Positions 1-8,615 of a stretch of 64,000 bases of DNA are shown one piece after another. The notes under the pieces are model-generated. The model saw nothing but the letters and a program-made list of their open reading frames with translations. It searched no databases and was not told the DNA's origin. Where the stretch lies: the NCBI GenBank assembly GCA_964521085.1, contig CAZFPL010000003.1, positions 69,418-133,417 of the forward strand. Reading direction: 5' to 3'. The position numbers and the translations under genes are program-made. How positions within the stretch are numbered: the first letter of the stretch is position 1; each line of letters starts with the position of its first letter. This DNA is from JAFGKK01 sp964521085. Its GTDB lineage: Bacteria; Chloroflexota; Anaerolineae; Anaerolineales; RBG-16-64-43.

Positions 1-1
1 G

Positions 2-1576
2 GTAATTGTCTTTGAGGCCGCCACGGGAAAGGTATACCGAAAATTGATATCGCATTCGCGTCCGGTTCATGGTCTGGCGTTTTCCGGTTGGAAAAGCAGT
101 GGAAAGACGCCGTCCTACCTCGCCTCGGGTGCGGAAGACGGATCCGTTGTCGTTTGGGAGATGGAATCCGGGATGGCCCGGTATAGATTCCTTAATCCCC
201 TTCTGGGGTATTGGGGGTATGGAATCCGCAGTCTGGCATTTTCTCCGGACGATAGGATCCTGGTGACAGGCGGCGATCAGGGATATCTCTCGCGGTGGGA
301 TCTCGACACCGGGGAGGAACTGCCCCATCTTCAAACCCAGTACGGCCTTCTCTTCAGCATCGCTTTCTCCCCGGATGGCAGCCGGCTGGCCTCCGCCTGC
401 GGCGACGGAACGGTGCAAATTTGGGACTTCACTGCGGAGAAGCCGCTGGCGCTCCTGCAAGGCCACGCCTACGGCGCCTGGAGCGTCACCTGGACGAGCG
501 ACGGCAAGCGCCTGGCGACCAGCGCGGGCGACGGGATGGTGAAGATTTGGGATGCGGATACGGCGACGTTGCTGCGCGAGAAGGCGGTGACGTTTACCAA
601 GATCGATACCCTGCAATATTCACCGGATGATACCCGCCTCGCAGCGGTCTCGATCGGCGAGAGGGCGTTGATTTTGGATGCACAATCCCTGGCGGAAACC
701 CAATCATTTCCGGATTTCATCAGCGGAATGCGATCGGCGGCATTTTTCCCGACCGGGGAATGGGCGGCACTCAGCGGTGAAAACGGCTTGACGTATCTCT
801 GGGACCTCGTCCGGGGGGAAGTGTTCCCGCTGGGCAGTATCCGACCCGCGAGCAAGGCCGATATCTCCGCGGTGTTCTCTCCAAAGGGCGGGATTCTTGC
901 CGTCGCCGACGGATTGCCTGGAATTCTCCGGCTGTATGATTTGACCACGCTCTCCCCCCGCTCCAACGTGCGCGTGCCGGGCGTGCGCGCAATCGCGTTC
1001 TCTCCTGACGGGAACATCCTGGCGGCGGGAGGAAGCGGCGAACTGACGCTTATCCAGATATCCTCCGGAGAGAGCAAGACCCTCCGCCTCGCATCCAGGA
1101 TTACCTGCCTGGTCTTTGTGACGAGAGCGAGCGACGCCGCGACGTTCCTGGCCGGAGGATTGGAGGATGGATCCGTTCTCCTGTGGAATATCGAAAACCT
1201 TGATGAACCGGTGGAACTTTCTTCGGATGGGAATCCGTCCGTTTGGACCATAGCCGCCTCCGGATCTCTGCTGGCGGCCGGAGACGATCGCGGGGATATC
1301 CGCGTCTGGGATATTTCCACCGGAAAAATCCTGCGCACCTTTTCCGGGTATATGAGTTCGGTTTTCGGTCTGACGATTTCTCCGGACGGCGCACTCCTTT
1401 CCGCGGGTGGAATCCAGGGTGCCATCCGGTTTTGGTCGTTGCGAAGCGGGAAATTGGTGCGGGTTGTTTCCGCGCACAACGGCTGGGTGAACGGATTGGC
1501 CTTCTCGCCGGACGGTCGATGGCTGCTTTCCGCCGGATCGGATGGAACGGGAAGGATCTGGGGAGTGAAACCATAA
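2..1576 (+). CDS. WD40-repeat beta-propeller protein (5' end outside window)
   Basis: The frame is open from base 2, and the first codons (VIVFEAATGKVYRKLISH) already read as the end of a WD40 blade, so the TTG at 44 is not the true start and the gene is cut by the window edge. About 12 blades are visible. Each has the pattern 'AFSPDG..LA.G..DG.V..WD...G', for example SIAFSPDGSRLASA and VNGLAFSPDGRWLLSAG. That number suggests two stacked propellers, since seven blades form one ring. No enzymatic domain lies in the visible part. WD40 proteins are usually scaffolds or ligand-binding modules; whether this one is exported cannot be told without its N-terminus. It ends at a TAA, followed by about 200 bases before rpiB. 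Confidence 0.9.
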   Translation, partial: VIVFEAATGKVYRKLISHSRPVHGLAFSGWKSSGKTPSYLASGAEDGSVVVWEMESGMARYRFLNPLLGYWGYGIRSLAFSPDDRILVTGGDQGYLSRWDLDTGEELPHLQTQYGLLFSIAFSPDGSRLASACGDGTVQIWDFTAEKPLALLQGHAYGAWSVTWTSDGKRLATSAGDGMVKIWDADTATLLREKAVTFTKIDTLQYSPDDTRLAAVSIGERALILDAQSLAETQSFPDFISGMRSAAFFPTGEWAALSGENGLTYLWDLVRGEVFPLGSIRPASKADISAVFSPKGGILAVADGLPGILRLYDLTTLSPRSNVRVPGVRAIAFSPDGNILAAGGSGELTLIQISSGESKTLRLASRITCLVFVTRASDAATFLAGGLEDGSVLLWNIENLDEPVELSSDGNPSVWTIAASGSLLAAGDDRGDIRVWDISTGKILRTFSGYMSSVFGLTISPDGALLSAGGIQGAIRFWSLRSGKLVRVVSAHNGWVNGLAFSPDGRWLLSAGSDGTGRIWGVKP

Positions 1577-1786
1577 CCGTTCGCGAGGGGTGCCGGCAGT
1601 CTCCGTTGCGAGCGGCCGAAGGAAGCGAAGCCATCTCCGCCTTGTTCGCCGGGATGGAGGTTCCTTACCCGGCCCGCCGGGGCGGGCGATGGAATGACTT
1701 CCTGCGTGGTAAAATTTATTCGATTAAAATTTTTAATGTCGGTCAACACGGCTGCCTGAAAACGGCCGGACAAACGGGAGAGAATC

Positions 1787-2251
1787 ATGAAGATTGTGCT
1801 GGGATGCGATCACGCCGGTTTCCTGATCAAACCGGTCGTTCTGGAAACCATCCGCAAGATGGGACACGAGGTTTTGGATGTCGGAACGAACACGACCGAG
1901 CCGGTCGATTATCCGGACATCGCCGAACGGGTGGGAAAAGCGATCGTAGAAAAACGCGCGCAGCGCGGCATTCTGCTGTGCGGATCGGGCGTGGGAGCCT
2001 GCATCGCCGCCAATAAAATCCCGGGCGTGTATGCAGGCGTGTGCCATGACGTCTATTCCGCTCATCAGGGGGTCGAGCACGACGATATGAACGTCCTGTG
2101 TCTGGGTTCCCGCATTATCGGTCCGGAACTCGCACGGGAGCTGACGCACGCGTACCTCTCCGCACGCTTTTCGAAAGAAGAGCGCCACCGCCGCAGGGTT
2201 GAAAAAGTCCGCAAGATCGAATCCGCATCCATGGGAAAGAACATTCGATGA
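1787..2251 (+). CDS. rpiB: ribose-5-phosphate isomerase B (RpiB/LacAB family)
   Basis: It interconverts ribose 5-phosphate and ribulose 5-phosphate in the non-oxidative pentose phosphate pathway. The 154-residue length is normal for RpiB. It opens with KIVLGCDHAGF, the family's phosphate-binding start. It carries the catalytic-loop signature GILLCGSGVGACIAANK, with the active-site Cys in 'LLCGSG', and then the conserved HDDMNVLCLGSR. A GGGAG ribosome-binding site lies 6-7 bases before the ATG. The stop overlaps the start of the transaldolase gene (ATGA), so the two are translationally coupled and make a pentose-phosphate operon. The C-terminal tail is basic and slightly extended. Confidence 0.96.
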   Translation: MKIVLGCDHAGFLIKPVVLETIRKMGHEVLDVGTNTTEPVDYPDIAERVGKAIVEKRAQRGILLCGSGVGACIAANKIPGVYAGVCHDVYSAHQGVEHDDMNVLCLGSRIIGPELARELTHAYLSARFSKEERHRRRVEKVRKIESASMGKNIR

Positions 2252-3366
2252 CTGCCAATCCGTTGGTCCGGTTGAACCGGATGGGGCAATCCGTCTGGTA
2301 CGACAATATCCGCAGAGGGCTGCTCGAATCCGGAGAGTTGGCGCGGATGGTCGGCGCGGGCGAGATCCGCGGCGTGACTTCCAATCCGACGATTTTTGAA
2401 AACGCGATTGCCCGATCAGAAGAGTACGACTCCGCTATTCGGAAACTATCCAAGAAGAAATTCACCGCCGAGCAAGCCTATGAAACGCTTGCTTTGGAGG
2501 ATATCCGGGCAGCGGCGGATATTTTCCGGCCGGTCTACGACGAAAGCGGCGGCGTGGACGGATACATCTCACTCGAAGTCGCCCCCAATCTGGCGAATAA
2601 TTCAAACGGCACATTGCGGGAAGCGCTTCGCCTGCATCAGGCGGTCGGCCGGCCGAATCTCATGATCAAGATCCCGGGAACCTCGGCCTGTCTGGAGACC
2701 ATCCGGCAGGCGATCGGCGAGGGCATTCCGGTGAATGTAACCCTACTGTTTTCCGTCGAACGGTACCGGAAGGTGATGGAAGCATACCTTGCGGGCTTGG
2801 AAGACCGGATCGCACGCGGACTGCGGATCGACAAGGTCGCCTCGGTGGCGTCATTTTTTGTGTCCAGGGTGGATACTCTGGTCGATCGATTGCTGGACCA
2901 GCGCGTTTCGGAACTTGTAATCTCCGAGGACATGCTGCATACCCTGCGGGGCATGGCGGCAATCGCCAACACACGCCTGGCATATCAAGCATTCACCGAA
3001 TTTTTCCGCGGGCCGCGCTGGCTTAAGGTATCGTCTTTCGGGGCGCGGATCCAACGGCCGCTTTGGGCATCCACCAGCACCAAAGATCCCGCCTACCCGG
3101 ATACGTATTACGTCGAAGCACTCATTGCGCCGACCAGCGTCAATACCATGCCGCCCGCGACGATCGATGCCTATCGCGACCACGGAAATCCGGCAGTGCG
3201 GATTGAAGACGATCTCGAGAGCGCCCGCTCCCTGGCAGGTACGCTTTCACAGGTCGGGATTGCCATGGAGCAGGTAACGTATCAATTGGAGCTCGAAGGC
3301 GTGCAGGCGTTCCAGAAATCCTATGAATCTCTCTTGGCGGCCGTAAAAGAACGGCTGCCGGAATAG
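2248..3366 (+). CDS. tal: transaldolase
   Basis: It transfers a dihydroxyacetone unit between sugar phosphates (sedoheptulose 7-phosphate plus glyceraldehyde 3-phosphate to erythrose 4-phosphate plus fructose 6-phosphate). The 372-residue length fits the longer bacterial Tal subfamily. Motifs in order: GVTSNPTIFENAI near residue 40, the Schiff-base lysine in 'LMIKIPGT' near residue 143, NVTLLFSVERY, and 'VASFFVSRVD'. The start overlaps the rpiB stop by four bases. Directly downstream comes a strong independent promoter, so the operon probably ends here, although no clear intrinsic terminator is visible. Confidence 0.95.
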   Translation: MTANPLVRLNRMGQSVWYDNIRRGLLESGELARMVGAGEIRGVTSNPTIFENAIARSEEYDSAIRKLSKKKFTAEQAYETLALEDIRAAADIFRPVYDESGGVDGYISLEVAPNLANNSNGTLREALRLHQAVGRPNLMIKIPGTSACLETIRQAIGEGIPVNVTLLFSVERYRKVMEAYLAGLEDRIARGLRIDKVASVASFFVSRVDTLVDRLLDQRVSELVISEDMLHTLRGMAAIANTRLAYQAFTEFFRGPRWLKVSSFGARIQRPLWASTSTKDPAYPDTYYVEALIAPTSVNTMPPATIDAYRDHGNPAVRIEDDLESARSLAGTLSQVGIAMEQVTYQLELEGVQAFQKSYESLLAAVKERLPE

Positions 3367-3398
3367 CCCCGCGGCGCTTGTTTTCGGGCAAATCATCC

Positions 3399-3427
3399 TT
3401 GCACAATGGCCACCCTGCGGGTATAAT
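3399..3427 (+). promoter_or_regulatory. strong sigma-70-type promoter
   Basis: TTGCAC (3399-3404), a 17-base spacer, then a perfect TATAAT (3422-3427). Transcription should start near 3434, about 195 bases before the S1-protein start codon. It therefore drives a long leader or a separate small RNA. It is one of the best sigma-70 matches in the window. Confidence 0.8.
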
Positions 3428-3433
3428 GCCGCC

Positions 3434-3590
3434 GTTTCAGAGCGAACCGGGCGGGGTCGGGCTCGCGGGTAGGTAACCGGAGCACCGGCCCCCGTTTATG
3501 CTCGGAACTTATTGGGCTCATCTCTCCTGGTTTCATAATCCCCCAGCCCGAATCCATCGGCTTTTGGAGGAACCGCCCTTCAGTGGAAGC
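3434..3590 (+). ncRNA. candidate structured RNA (6S-like hairpin or long leader)
   Basis: No ORF covers this stretch, yet it follows a near-consensus promoter and can fold into one long nested hairpin. The outer stem pairs 3449-3454 (GGGCGG) with 3573-3578 (CCGCCC). The inner stem pairs 3457-3463 (TCGGGCT) with 3545-3551 (AGCCCGA). A further helix pairs 3477-3484 with 3499-3505, with one bulged base. A rod of about 150 nt with internal bubbles recalls 6S RNA, but I cannot match a 6S consensus by eye. It could equally be a leader of the S1 gene. It lacks the conserved cores of SRP RNA and RNase P RNA. The 3' end is a guess. Confidence 0.4.
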
Positions 3591-3628
3591 ATGGAGAAGT
3601 AAAGCCGCCTGAAATATCGGAGGCCTGT

Positions 3629-4360
3629 ATGACGGAAAATCCTGGAACGGGTGTAAAAATTTTATTAACCGATCTCAAGCCGAAAGCCCCGCTGACGGGG
3701 AAGGTCACGCGGATCGAGCTTTCCGGCGCGGTGGTGGATGTCGGCGCCGAACGCGAGGGATTGCTGCACATTTCCGCACTCGGAAAGGAAAAAGTCAACC
3801 GGGTGCAGGATGTCCTCCAGATCGACCAGGAGATCTCGGTTTGGGTGAAGAAGGTGGATCCAAACAAAGGCGAACTGCAGCTGACCATGGTGCCGCCTCT
3901 GGCGTACGATTGGAATGATTTGCGCACCGGAACAGCGGTTCATGGAAAAGTGACTCGATTGGAAAAATTCGGCGTGTTCGTGGATTTCGGCGCCGAGCGG
4001 CCGGGATTGATCCACATCAGCGAATTATCGAATGAATACGTCAAGGATATCGCCACCGTGGCGAAAGTAGGCGACGAAATCGACGCGACCATCATCGAAG
4101 TCGATCGCAAGAAAAAACAGGTGCACCTGAGCCGAAAAACTTTGGAGACCAAGGCGCAGCCAAAAGAGGAAATTCCAGCCCCCGAGGAACCGGAGGTAAA
4201 ACCGATCACCACGATGGAAGCCGCTTTCCTCAAAGCCCAATCCGGAAATTCGGAATCGGAATCCGCCATGGTCGCCCGTGTCCGAGCGCAATCGGAGAAG
4301 AAACGCCGGCAGCAGGAGGATATCCTGAATCGCACCCTGCAATCCGCCCCCCGAAAATGA
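3629..4360 (+). CDS. S1 RNA-binding domain protein (two S1 repeats)
   Basis: The 243-residue protein has two S1/OB-fold domains. The first is at about residues 18-92 (LTGKVTRIELSGAVVDVGAEREGLLHIS) and the second at about 104-176 (VHGKVTRLEKFGVFVDFGAERPGLIHIS). A charged, probably disordered C-terminal tail is rich in Glu, Lys and Gln. It is shorter than ribosomal protein S1, so it is better called an S1-like RNA-binding protein, perhaps ribosome-associated. A GGAGG site sits 6 bases before the ATG and could pair with GCCT at 3610-3613, which might tune initiation. A strong terminator follows immediately. Confidence 0.88.
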   Translation: MTENPGTGVKILLTDLKPKAPLTGKVTRIELSGAVVDVGAEREGLLHISALGKEKVNRVQDVLQIDQEISVWVKKVDPNKGELQLTMVPPLAYDWNDLRTGTAVHGKVTRLEKFGVFVDFGAERPGLIHISELSNEYVKDIATVAKVGDEIDATIIEVDRKKKQVHLSRKTLETKAQPKEEIPAPEEPEVKPITTMEAAFLKAQSGNSESESAMVARVRAQSEKKRRQQEDILNRTLQSAPRK

Positions 4361-4362
4361 AA

Positions 4363-4397
4363 AACCGGGCGAGGAATTCCTCGCCCGGTTTATTTTT
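4363..4397 (+). terminator. intrinsic terminator after the S1 gene
   Basis: A perfect 12-bp stem (4363-4374 with 4379-4390, loop AATT) is followed by TATTTTT. It starts two bases after the stop codon of the S1 gene and closes that transcript. Confidence 0.92.
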
Positions 4398-4464
4398 ACC
4401 CCGCTGGCGGATCTATCGCCGGGGAAAAGGTCAATGCCGGATGGCCGGCGGCGCAATCGATGGA

Positions 4465-4704
4465 TTACTGCTCATCTTCATCCCACGCCTCGTCCTCGTC
4501 TTCCTCCTCGATTTCAAAACCTTCTTCTTCGCTTTCCCAATCTTCGTCGAATTCTTCCTCTTCCCACTCCTGATCGGTCTCCGGTTCCTCGGATTGAGAG
4601 TAGGTCTGGCAACCGGTATCGGGATCCAATTCGATCGCCGCTGCACCGCAGAAATTTTCCTCCAGGAAAATGCAATCCATATATTTGCAGCGTATCCTGG
4701 GCAT
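4465..4704 (-). CDS. small Cys-containing protein with a highly acidic tail
   Basis: 79 residues. The start at 4704 is fixed by a strong GAGGAGG site 4 bases upstream; a longer reading frame exists but lacks such a site. The N-terminal half begins MPRIRCKYMDCIFLEENFCG and holds four cysteines (CKYMDC, FCG, TGC), suggesting a small metal site. The C-terminal half is almost entirely Glu, Asp and Trp (for example EEEEFDEDWESEEEG). I do not recognise a characterised family. The acidic tail could mimic nucleic acid or bind a basic partner; that is speculation. It reads opposite to the S1 gene and follows rel in the minus direction. Confidence 0.75.
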   Translation of the reverse strand: MPRIRCKYMDCIFLEENFCGAAAIELDPDTGCQTYSQSEEPETDQEWEEEEFDEDWESEEEGFEIEEEDEDEAWDEDEQ

Positions 4705-4856
4705 GAAGCCTCCTCGAAAAGAACCCCCGAAGTATATCGCAAACCGGGAAGAGCGCACCCCGAAATTCCGATCCCAGAGAACGGAATATTTTTTTACTCT
4801 AAGGCAGAAAATCTATTCGGTCAAGTGTTTCCCCGAAAACTGCCCTGCGGGTCGGG

Positions 4857-7016
4857 TTAGGGACGCACGCGCCTGGCTTCCAAGACGTTGGGCAGGGCTT
4901 CGATCCGGTTGAGCACCCGGCTGAGCTGGCTGAGATCGGTCACTTCCATCAGCATGTCAATCGTCGCCTGGTGGGCTTTGGTGTTGACGCTGACCTGGCG
5001 CATGCTGATGTGATCTTCGGTGATGACCGAGGAGACATCCCGCAGCAGCCCTTCACGGTCGAAGGCGGAGATGCGGACTTCCACAGGGTACGTTCGGACG
5101 ATGCGGCCCCACGAGACGCGCACCAGGCGTTCCTTGTCGGGTATGCGCAGGATGTTCTTGCAGTCCGTTCGATGGATGGTAGCCCCCTGGCCTCGTGTGA
5201 TGTATCCGACGATGGCGTCCCCCGGCACCGGTTTGCAGCAGCGGGCGAGGTTGGTCAGCATCCCGCGCAATCCGGTGACATTGATTTCCCCGGTGGTGGC
5301 GGATGCCGGCGCCCCGGCGGCGGGGGTGACTTGCAGCCCATTCTGTTCCGTCTCGAGGAGTTTGGAAACGAATCGCGCGGGGGAAACGTCTCCCGAGCCG
5401 ATCGCGGCGAGGAAATCATCCGTGGTCGAGAATCCGGCTTGCTTGGCGAGGCTCTCCAGCGTCACGTCTTCGGCGCCTAGACGGTGCAACTCGCGTTCAA
5501 GGATATCGCGACCGGTCGCGACTTTCTGTTCCAGGTCCTGGTGCTTGAACCATTGGCGGATTTTGCTGAGGGCGCGCTGGGATTTGACCAACCCCAAATG
5601 CGGATTCATCCAATCCCGGCTGGGACCCCCGCTGCGCGTTGTGACGATCTCCACCTGATCGCCGGTCCGCAGGCGGTAATCCAGAGAAACCATCTTGCCG
5701 TTGACGCGGGCGCCGCGGCAATGATGGCCGATCTCGGTATGGACATGATACGCAAAATCGATCGGGGTGGAGCCCGCGGGCATGTCGAACACATCGCCTT
5801 TCGGGGTGAAAGCATACACGCGGTCTTCGAACACGTCGCTTTTCATCCCGTCCAGGAACTCACCGGCGTCGGGCACTTCCTGCCGCCAATCCATCAAGCT
5901 GCGCAGATAAAGCACGCGCCGCTCGAAGGATTCATCCCGTTTGGATCCCTCTTCCTTGTAACGCCAATGGGCGGCGATGCCGAGTTCCGCACTCATATGC
6001 ATCTCCGGAGTACGGATTTGGACTTCGAGGGTTTTTCCGTCTTCATAAACGACGGCGGTGTGCAGCGACTGGTAGAAATTATCTTTCGGGGAGGCCACGT
6101 AATCGTCGAATTCCTTCGGCAGCGGCACCCAATGGTTGTGGATCACCCCCAGAGCGACGTAGCAGGCGGGGACGTCTTTGACGATGATGCGCACGGCGCG
6201 CACGTCGTGGACCGATTCGAAAGGGACCCCCTTGCGGACCATCTTGCGGTAGATCGAGTAGATGTGTTTCGGCCGCCCGGTGACCTCGGCCTTGACCCCG
6301 GCATTGGCCAATTCCTCGCGCAGGTTCTCGACGATGGTTTTCATCATCGCTTCGCGGTCTGAGCGGCGTTCTTCGAGCTCGGCGGCGATCTCCTTGTATT
6401 TGGTCGGATTGACGAAGTGGAATGCCAGGTCTTCCAGCTCCCACTTCATCTGCCAGATTCCAAGCCGGTTGGCCAGCGGGGCAAAAAGCTCAAGGGTTTC
6501 CTGGGCGATGGCCTTCCTCCGCTCGGGAGGGAGGCTATCCAGGGTGCGCATGTTGTGCAGGCGGTCCGCCAGCTTGATCACCACCACCCGCACATCGTCG
6601 CCCATGGCGAAGAAAATCTTGCGGAGAGTTTCGACATCCAGGGCTTTGCGGCGGGCGTCTTCGTCGACGGGCTGTCCGCGCCCGTCATCGCGGGTGACGC
6701 GCGGGAGTTGGGTAAGCTTGGTCACGCCGTCCACCAAAACGGCCACTTCCTCGCCAAAATCCTTGCGGATCATCTCCAGGGTGATGGGGGTGTCTTCTAC
6801 TACGTCGTGGAGCAGGCCGGCGGCGATCGCCGCACTTGGCAGGTGGAGATCGGCCAGGATCTTGGCGACCGCCAGGCAGTGCTGGATATAGGGTTCGCCG
6901 GAGGCGCGCATCTGGCCCTCATGGCCGCGAAGCGCCGCCTGGTAAGCCCGCTCGATCATCTCGCGGTTTGTGGGGGAAAGGTATGAGAGGGTCTCGGAGA
7001 AGGTCTTGTAGTCCAT
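4857..7016 (-). CDS. rel: bifunctional (p)ppGpp synthetase/hydrolase (RelA/SpoT family)
   Basis: It makes and degrades the alarmone (p)ppGpp, controlling the stringent response. Domains in order: HD hydrolase (LLHDVVEDT, then KLADRLHNMRTL, so the metal-binding residues are intact); synthetase (GRPKHIYSIYRKM and LEVQIRT); TGS (VYAFTPKGDVFDMPAGSTPIDFAY, about residues 400-460); a zinc-finger/helical region (LARCCKPVPGD); and a C-terminal ACT domain. I chose the ATG at 7016 (MDYKTFSETLSYLSP), giving 719 residues, because it matches the usual N-terminus; the frame stays open to 7142. An intact HD site argues for a bifunctional Rel rather than a synthetase-only RelA. It stands alone on the minus strand. 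Confidence 0.95.
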   Translation of the reverse strand: MDYKTFSETLSYLSPTNREMIERAYQAALRGHEGQMRASGEPYIQHCLAVAKILADLHLPSAAIAAGLLHDVVEDTPITLEMIRKDFGEEVAVLVDGVTKLTQLPRVTRDDGRGQPVDEDARRKALDVETLRKIFFAMGDDVRVVVIKLADRLHNMRTLDSLPPERRKAIAQETLELFAPLANRLGIWQMKWELEDLAFHFVNPTKYKEIAAELEERRSDREAMMKTIVENLREELANAGVKAEVTGRPKHIYSIYRKMVRKGVPFESVHDVRAVRIIVKDVPACYVALGVIHNHWVPLPKEFDDYVASPKDNFYQSLHTAVVYEDGKTLEVQIRTPEMHMSAELGIAAHWRYKEEGSKRDESFERRVLYLRSLMDWRQEVPDAGEFLDGMKSDVFEDRVYAFTPKGDVFDMPAGSTPIDFAYHVHTEIGHHCRGARVNGKMVSLDYRLRTGDQVEIVTTRSGGPSRDWMNPHLGLVKSQRALSKIRQWFKHQDLEQKVATGRDILERELHRLGAEDVTLESLAKQAGFSTTDDFLAAIGSGDVSPARFVSKLLETEQNGLQVTPAAGAPASATTGEINVTGLRGMLTNLARCCKPVPGDAIVGYITRGQGATIHRTDCKNILRIPDKERLVRVSWGRIVRTYPVEVRISAFDREGLLRDVSSVITEDHISMRQVSVNTKAHQATIDMLMEVTDLSQLSRVLNRIEALPNVLEARRVRP

Positions 7017-7196
7017 GGACGGGTAATTTTTCCGATAAGTATACCTCGGGCCGTCAAGGCGCCCTTCTCCCGCCAGCTTCTGGAGTGCTGGCATTTTCCT
7101 TGCACGTATGGATACCGTCGGCAATCCCGGAGCGGTTCCCACCAGCCTCCGGATCGCCGCGCCAAGAGGCCGACTGATATTCCTTCCGGAGGACCT

Positions 7197-8291
7197 ATGG
7201 CTTTACGTGGGAAGGGTTTCTATATATGGCAAATTCCACATTGCGAATCGGGTGATGCGACCCGGATCGCGACTCGCGCCGCCGCGGCCGGCTTGACGCA
7301 TGTTCTGATCAAAATCGCGGATGCGGGCAACGCATTCAACATCGATGTGAACGGCCGGGACCTGGTTCCCCCGGTTGTCGCGGCTCTCCATGCCAGGGGA
7401 ATCCAGGCCTGGGGATGGCATTATGTTTACGGGTATGATCCGGCGGCAGAAGCCCGGGTGGCCGTACAGCGGACCTTGCCGCTCAACCTGGATGGATATG
7501 TCATCGATGCCGAGGCCGAATTCCAATATTCCGGCCGGGCCGCGGTGGCAAGGACCTTTTGCCAGCAGCTCCGGGCCGGCCTGGGTTCGCTTCCGATCGC
7601 CCTATCCTCATACCGGTTTCCAAACTACCACACCGCCTTTCCATGGAGTGTTTTCTTCGAGTTTTGTGATTACAATTTTCCGCAGGTGTACTGGGAAGGA
7701 TCGCATAACGGGGCTGACCAGCTTCAGCGGAGTTATTCCGAGTTTCAGAATATTTCTCCGGTCCGGCCGATGATCCCGACCGGTCCCGCCTATTCGAACG
7801 GCGGATGGCGTCCCGCCGCCTCGGAACTGACCGCCTTCCTGCAAAAGGCTCTGGAGCTTGGTTTGCTGGGTGCAAATTTCTGGTCTTGGGACTACTCCAC
7901 GCAATCCAGCTACCTGGATTTATGGAACGCTGTGGCTAATTTTCCATGGCCGCCGGCGCCGACAGCCGATATCGCCCAGCAACTTCCCGCCATGTGGAAC
8001 ACGCATGATCCCAACCGGGTGATCGCCCTGTACCAGGATAATGCCGCCCATGTCACCGGAGCCCGCACTGTCGTAGGATCCCAGGCGATCCTGGATTGGT
8101 ATTCAAACCTGTTTTCCACCCGGTTGCCCGGGGCGTTGTTCCAAATCACCGGATACAACGGGACCGGAAATTCCCGACATATATCCTGGACCGCGACCAG
8201 TCCGGCAGGGACCGTCCGGGATGGCAATGACACCCTCGGAATCCGCGATGGAAAGATCCAATACCATTACACTTACTTCACGGTAAGTTAA
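7197..8291 (+). CDS. TIM-barrel (GH25-like) protein with a C-terminal SnoaL-like domain
   Basis: 364 residues, no signal peptide. The first ~240 residues resemble a glycosidase-type TIM barrel: KGFYIWQI at strand 1, 'HVLIKIADAGNAF', GIQAWGWHYVYG, 'LDGYVIDAEAEF' (an acidic pair where a catalytic site would lie), 'FPQVYWEG' and 'GANFWSWDY'. The last ~110 residues (NRVIALYQDNAAHVTG, VVGSQAILDWYSNLF) look like a SnoaL/NTF2-like fold. The substrate is unknown. The start has a GGAGG site four bases upstream. The gene is divergent from rel. Lack of a signal peptide is odd for a muramidase-like barrel, so the function is left open. Confidence 0.7.
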   Translation: MALRGKGFYIWQIPHCESGDATRIATRAAAAGLTHVLIKIADAGNAFNIDVNGRDLVPPVVAALHARGIQAWGWHYVYGYDPAAEARVAVQRTLPLNLDGYVIDAEAEFQYSGRAAVARTFCQQLRAGLGSLPIALSSYRFPNYHTAFPWSVFFEFCDYNFPQVYWEGSHNGADQLQRSYSEFQNISPVRPMIPTGPAYSNGGWRPAASELTAFLQKALELGLLGANFWSWDYSTQSSYLDLWNAVANFPWPPAPTADIAQQLPAMWNTHDPNRVIALYQDNAAHVTGARTVVGSQAILDWYSNLFSTRLPGALFQITGYNGTGNSRHISWTATSPAGTVRDGNDTLGIRDGKIQYHYTYFTVS

Positions 8292-8368
8292 GCACTAAAG
8301 GATAGAATAGTAATAAGGTCTGCTTACTCATAATATATAAGCAATTCTTATTTCCCCTTATCTGATAA

Positions 8369-8396
8369 TTGACACGGTTTTTCCAGGGGTTATAAT
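8369..8396 (+). promoter_or_regulatory. tRNA promoter
   Basis: TTGACA (8369-8374), 16 bases, TATAAT (8391-8396). Both hexamers are perfect and lie about 80 bases before the tRNA-Arg gene, giving a short leader that would be trimmed by RNase P. Confidence 0.85.
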
Positions 8397-8473
8397 CGCT
8401 CCGTTATCCGGTTTTCGCACTTCAGCGGATTGCCTGGATAATTCGTCCGTAATTCTCAGAAGAATCCATACAT

Positions 8474-8546
8474 GCCCCCGTAGCTCAAAGGATAGAGCGG
8501 CTGACTTCGAATCAGTAGGCTGGGGGTTCGAGTCCCTCCGGGGGCG
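8474..8546 (+). tRNA. tRNA-Arg (anticodon UCG)
   Basis: A 73-nt cloverleaf. The acceptor stem GCCCCCG pairs with CGGGGGC. The D arm is GTAGCTCAAAGGATAGAGC. The anticodon loop CTTCGAA gives anticodon TCG, reading CGA and probably CGG. The T arm is GGGGGTTCGAGTCCCTC. The discriminator is G and the CCA end is not encoded, so tRNA nucleotidyltransferase must add it. The anticodon stem has a G-U pair at its outer end. Confidence 0.96.
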
Positions 8547-8615
8547 CTCGTTCTTCCCGTGACGGTGCGCGTTTTTTGCGCACCGGAATTAATCATTGCT
8601 TGCAGGTGTGTGTCC

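Noticed and set aside
469..1788. Long minus-strand frame opposite the WD40 gene (439 codons)
   Set aside because: It mirrors the WD40 coding strand, has no family motif and is rich in Arg/Ser/Pro, as expected of an antisense shadow in GC-rich DNA.
3434..3590. Considered SRP RNA or RNase P RNA for the structured region
   Set aside because: Conserved cores (GGAAGCAGC-type SRP loop, RNase P ACAGAAA and GAGGAAAGTC) are absent.
5484..6362. Plus-strand frame of 292 codons opposite rel
   Set aside because: Asp/His-rich antisense shadow of a clear Rel coding sequence.
8563..8585. Hairpin after tRNA-Arg as an intrinsic terminator
   Set aside because: The T run is in the loop and not after the stem, so it does not fit the terminator model.
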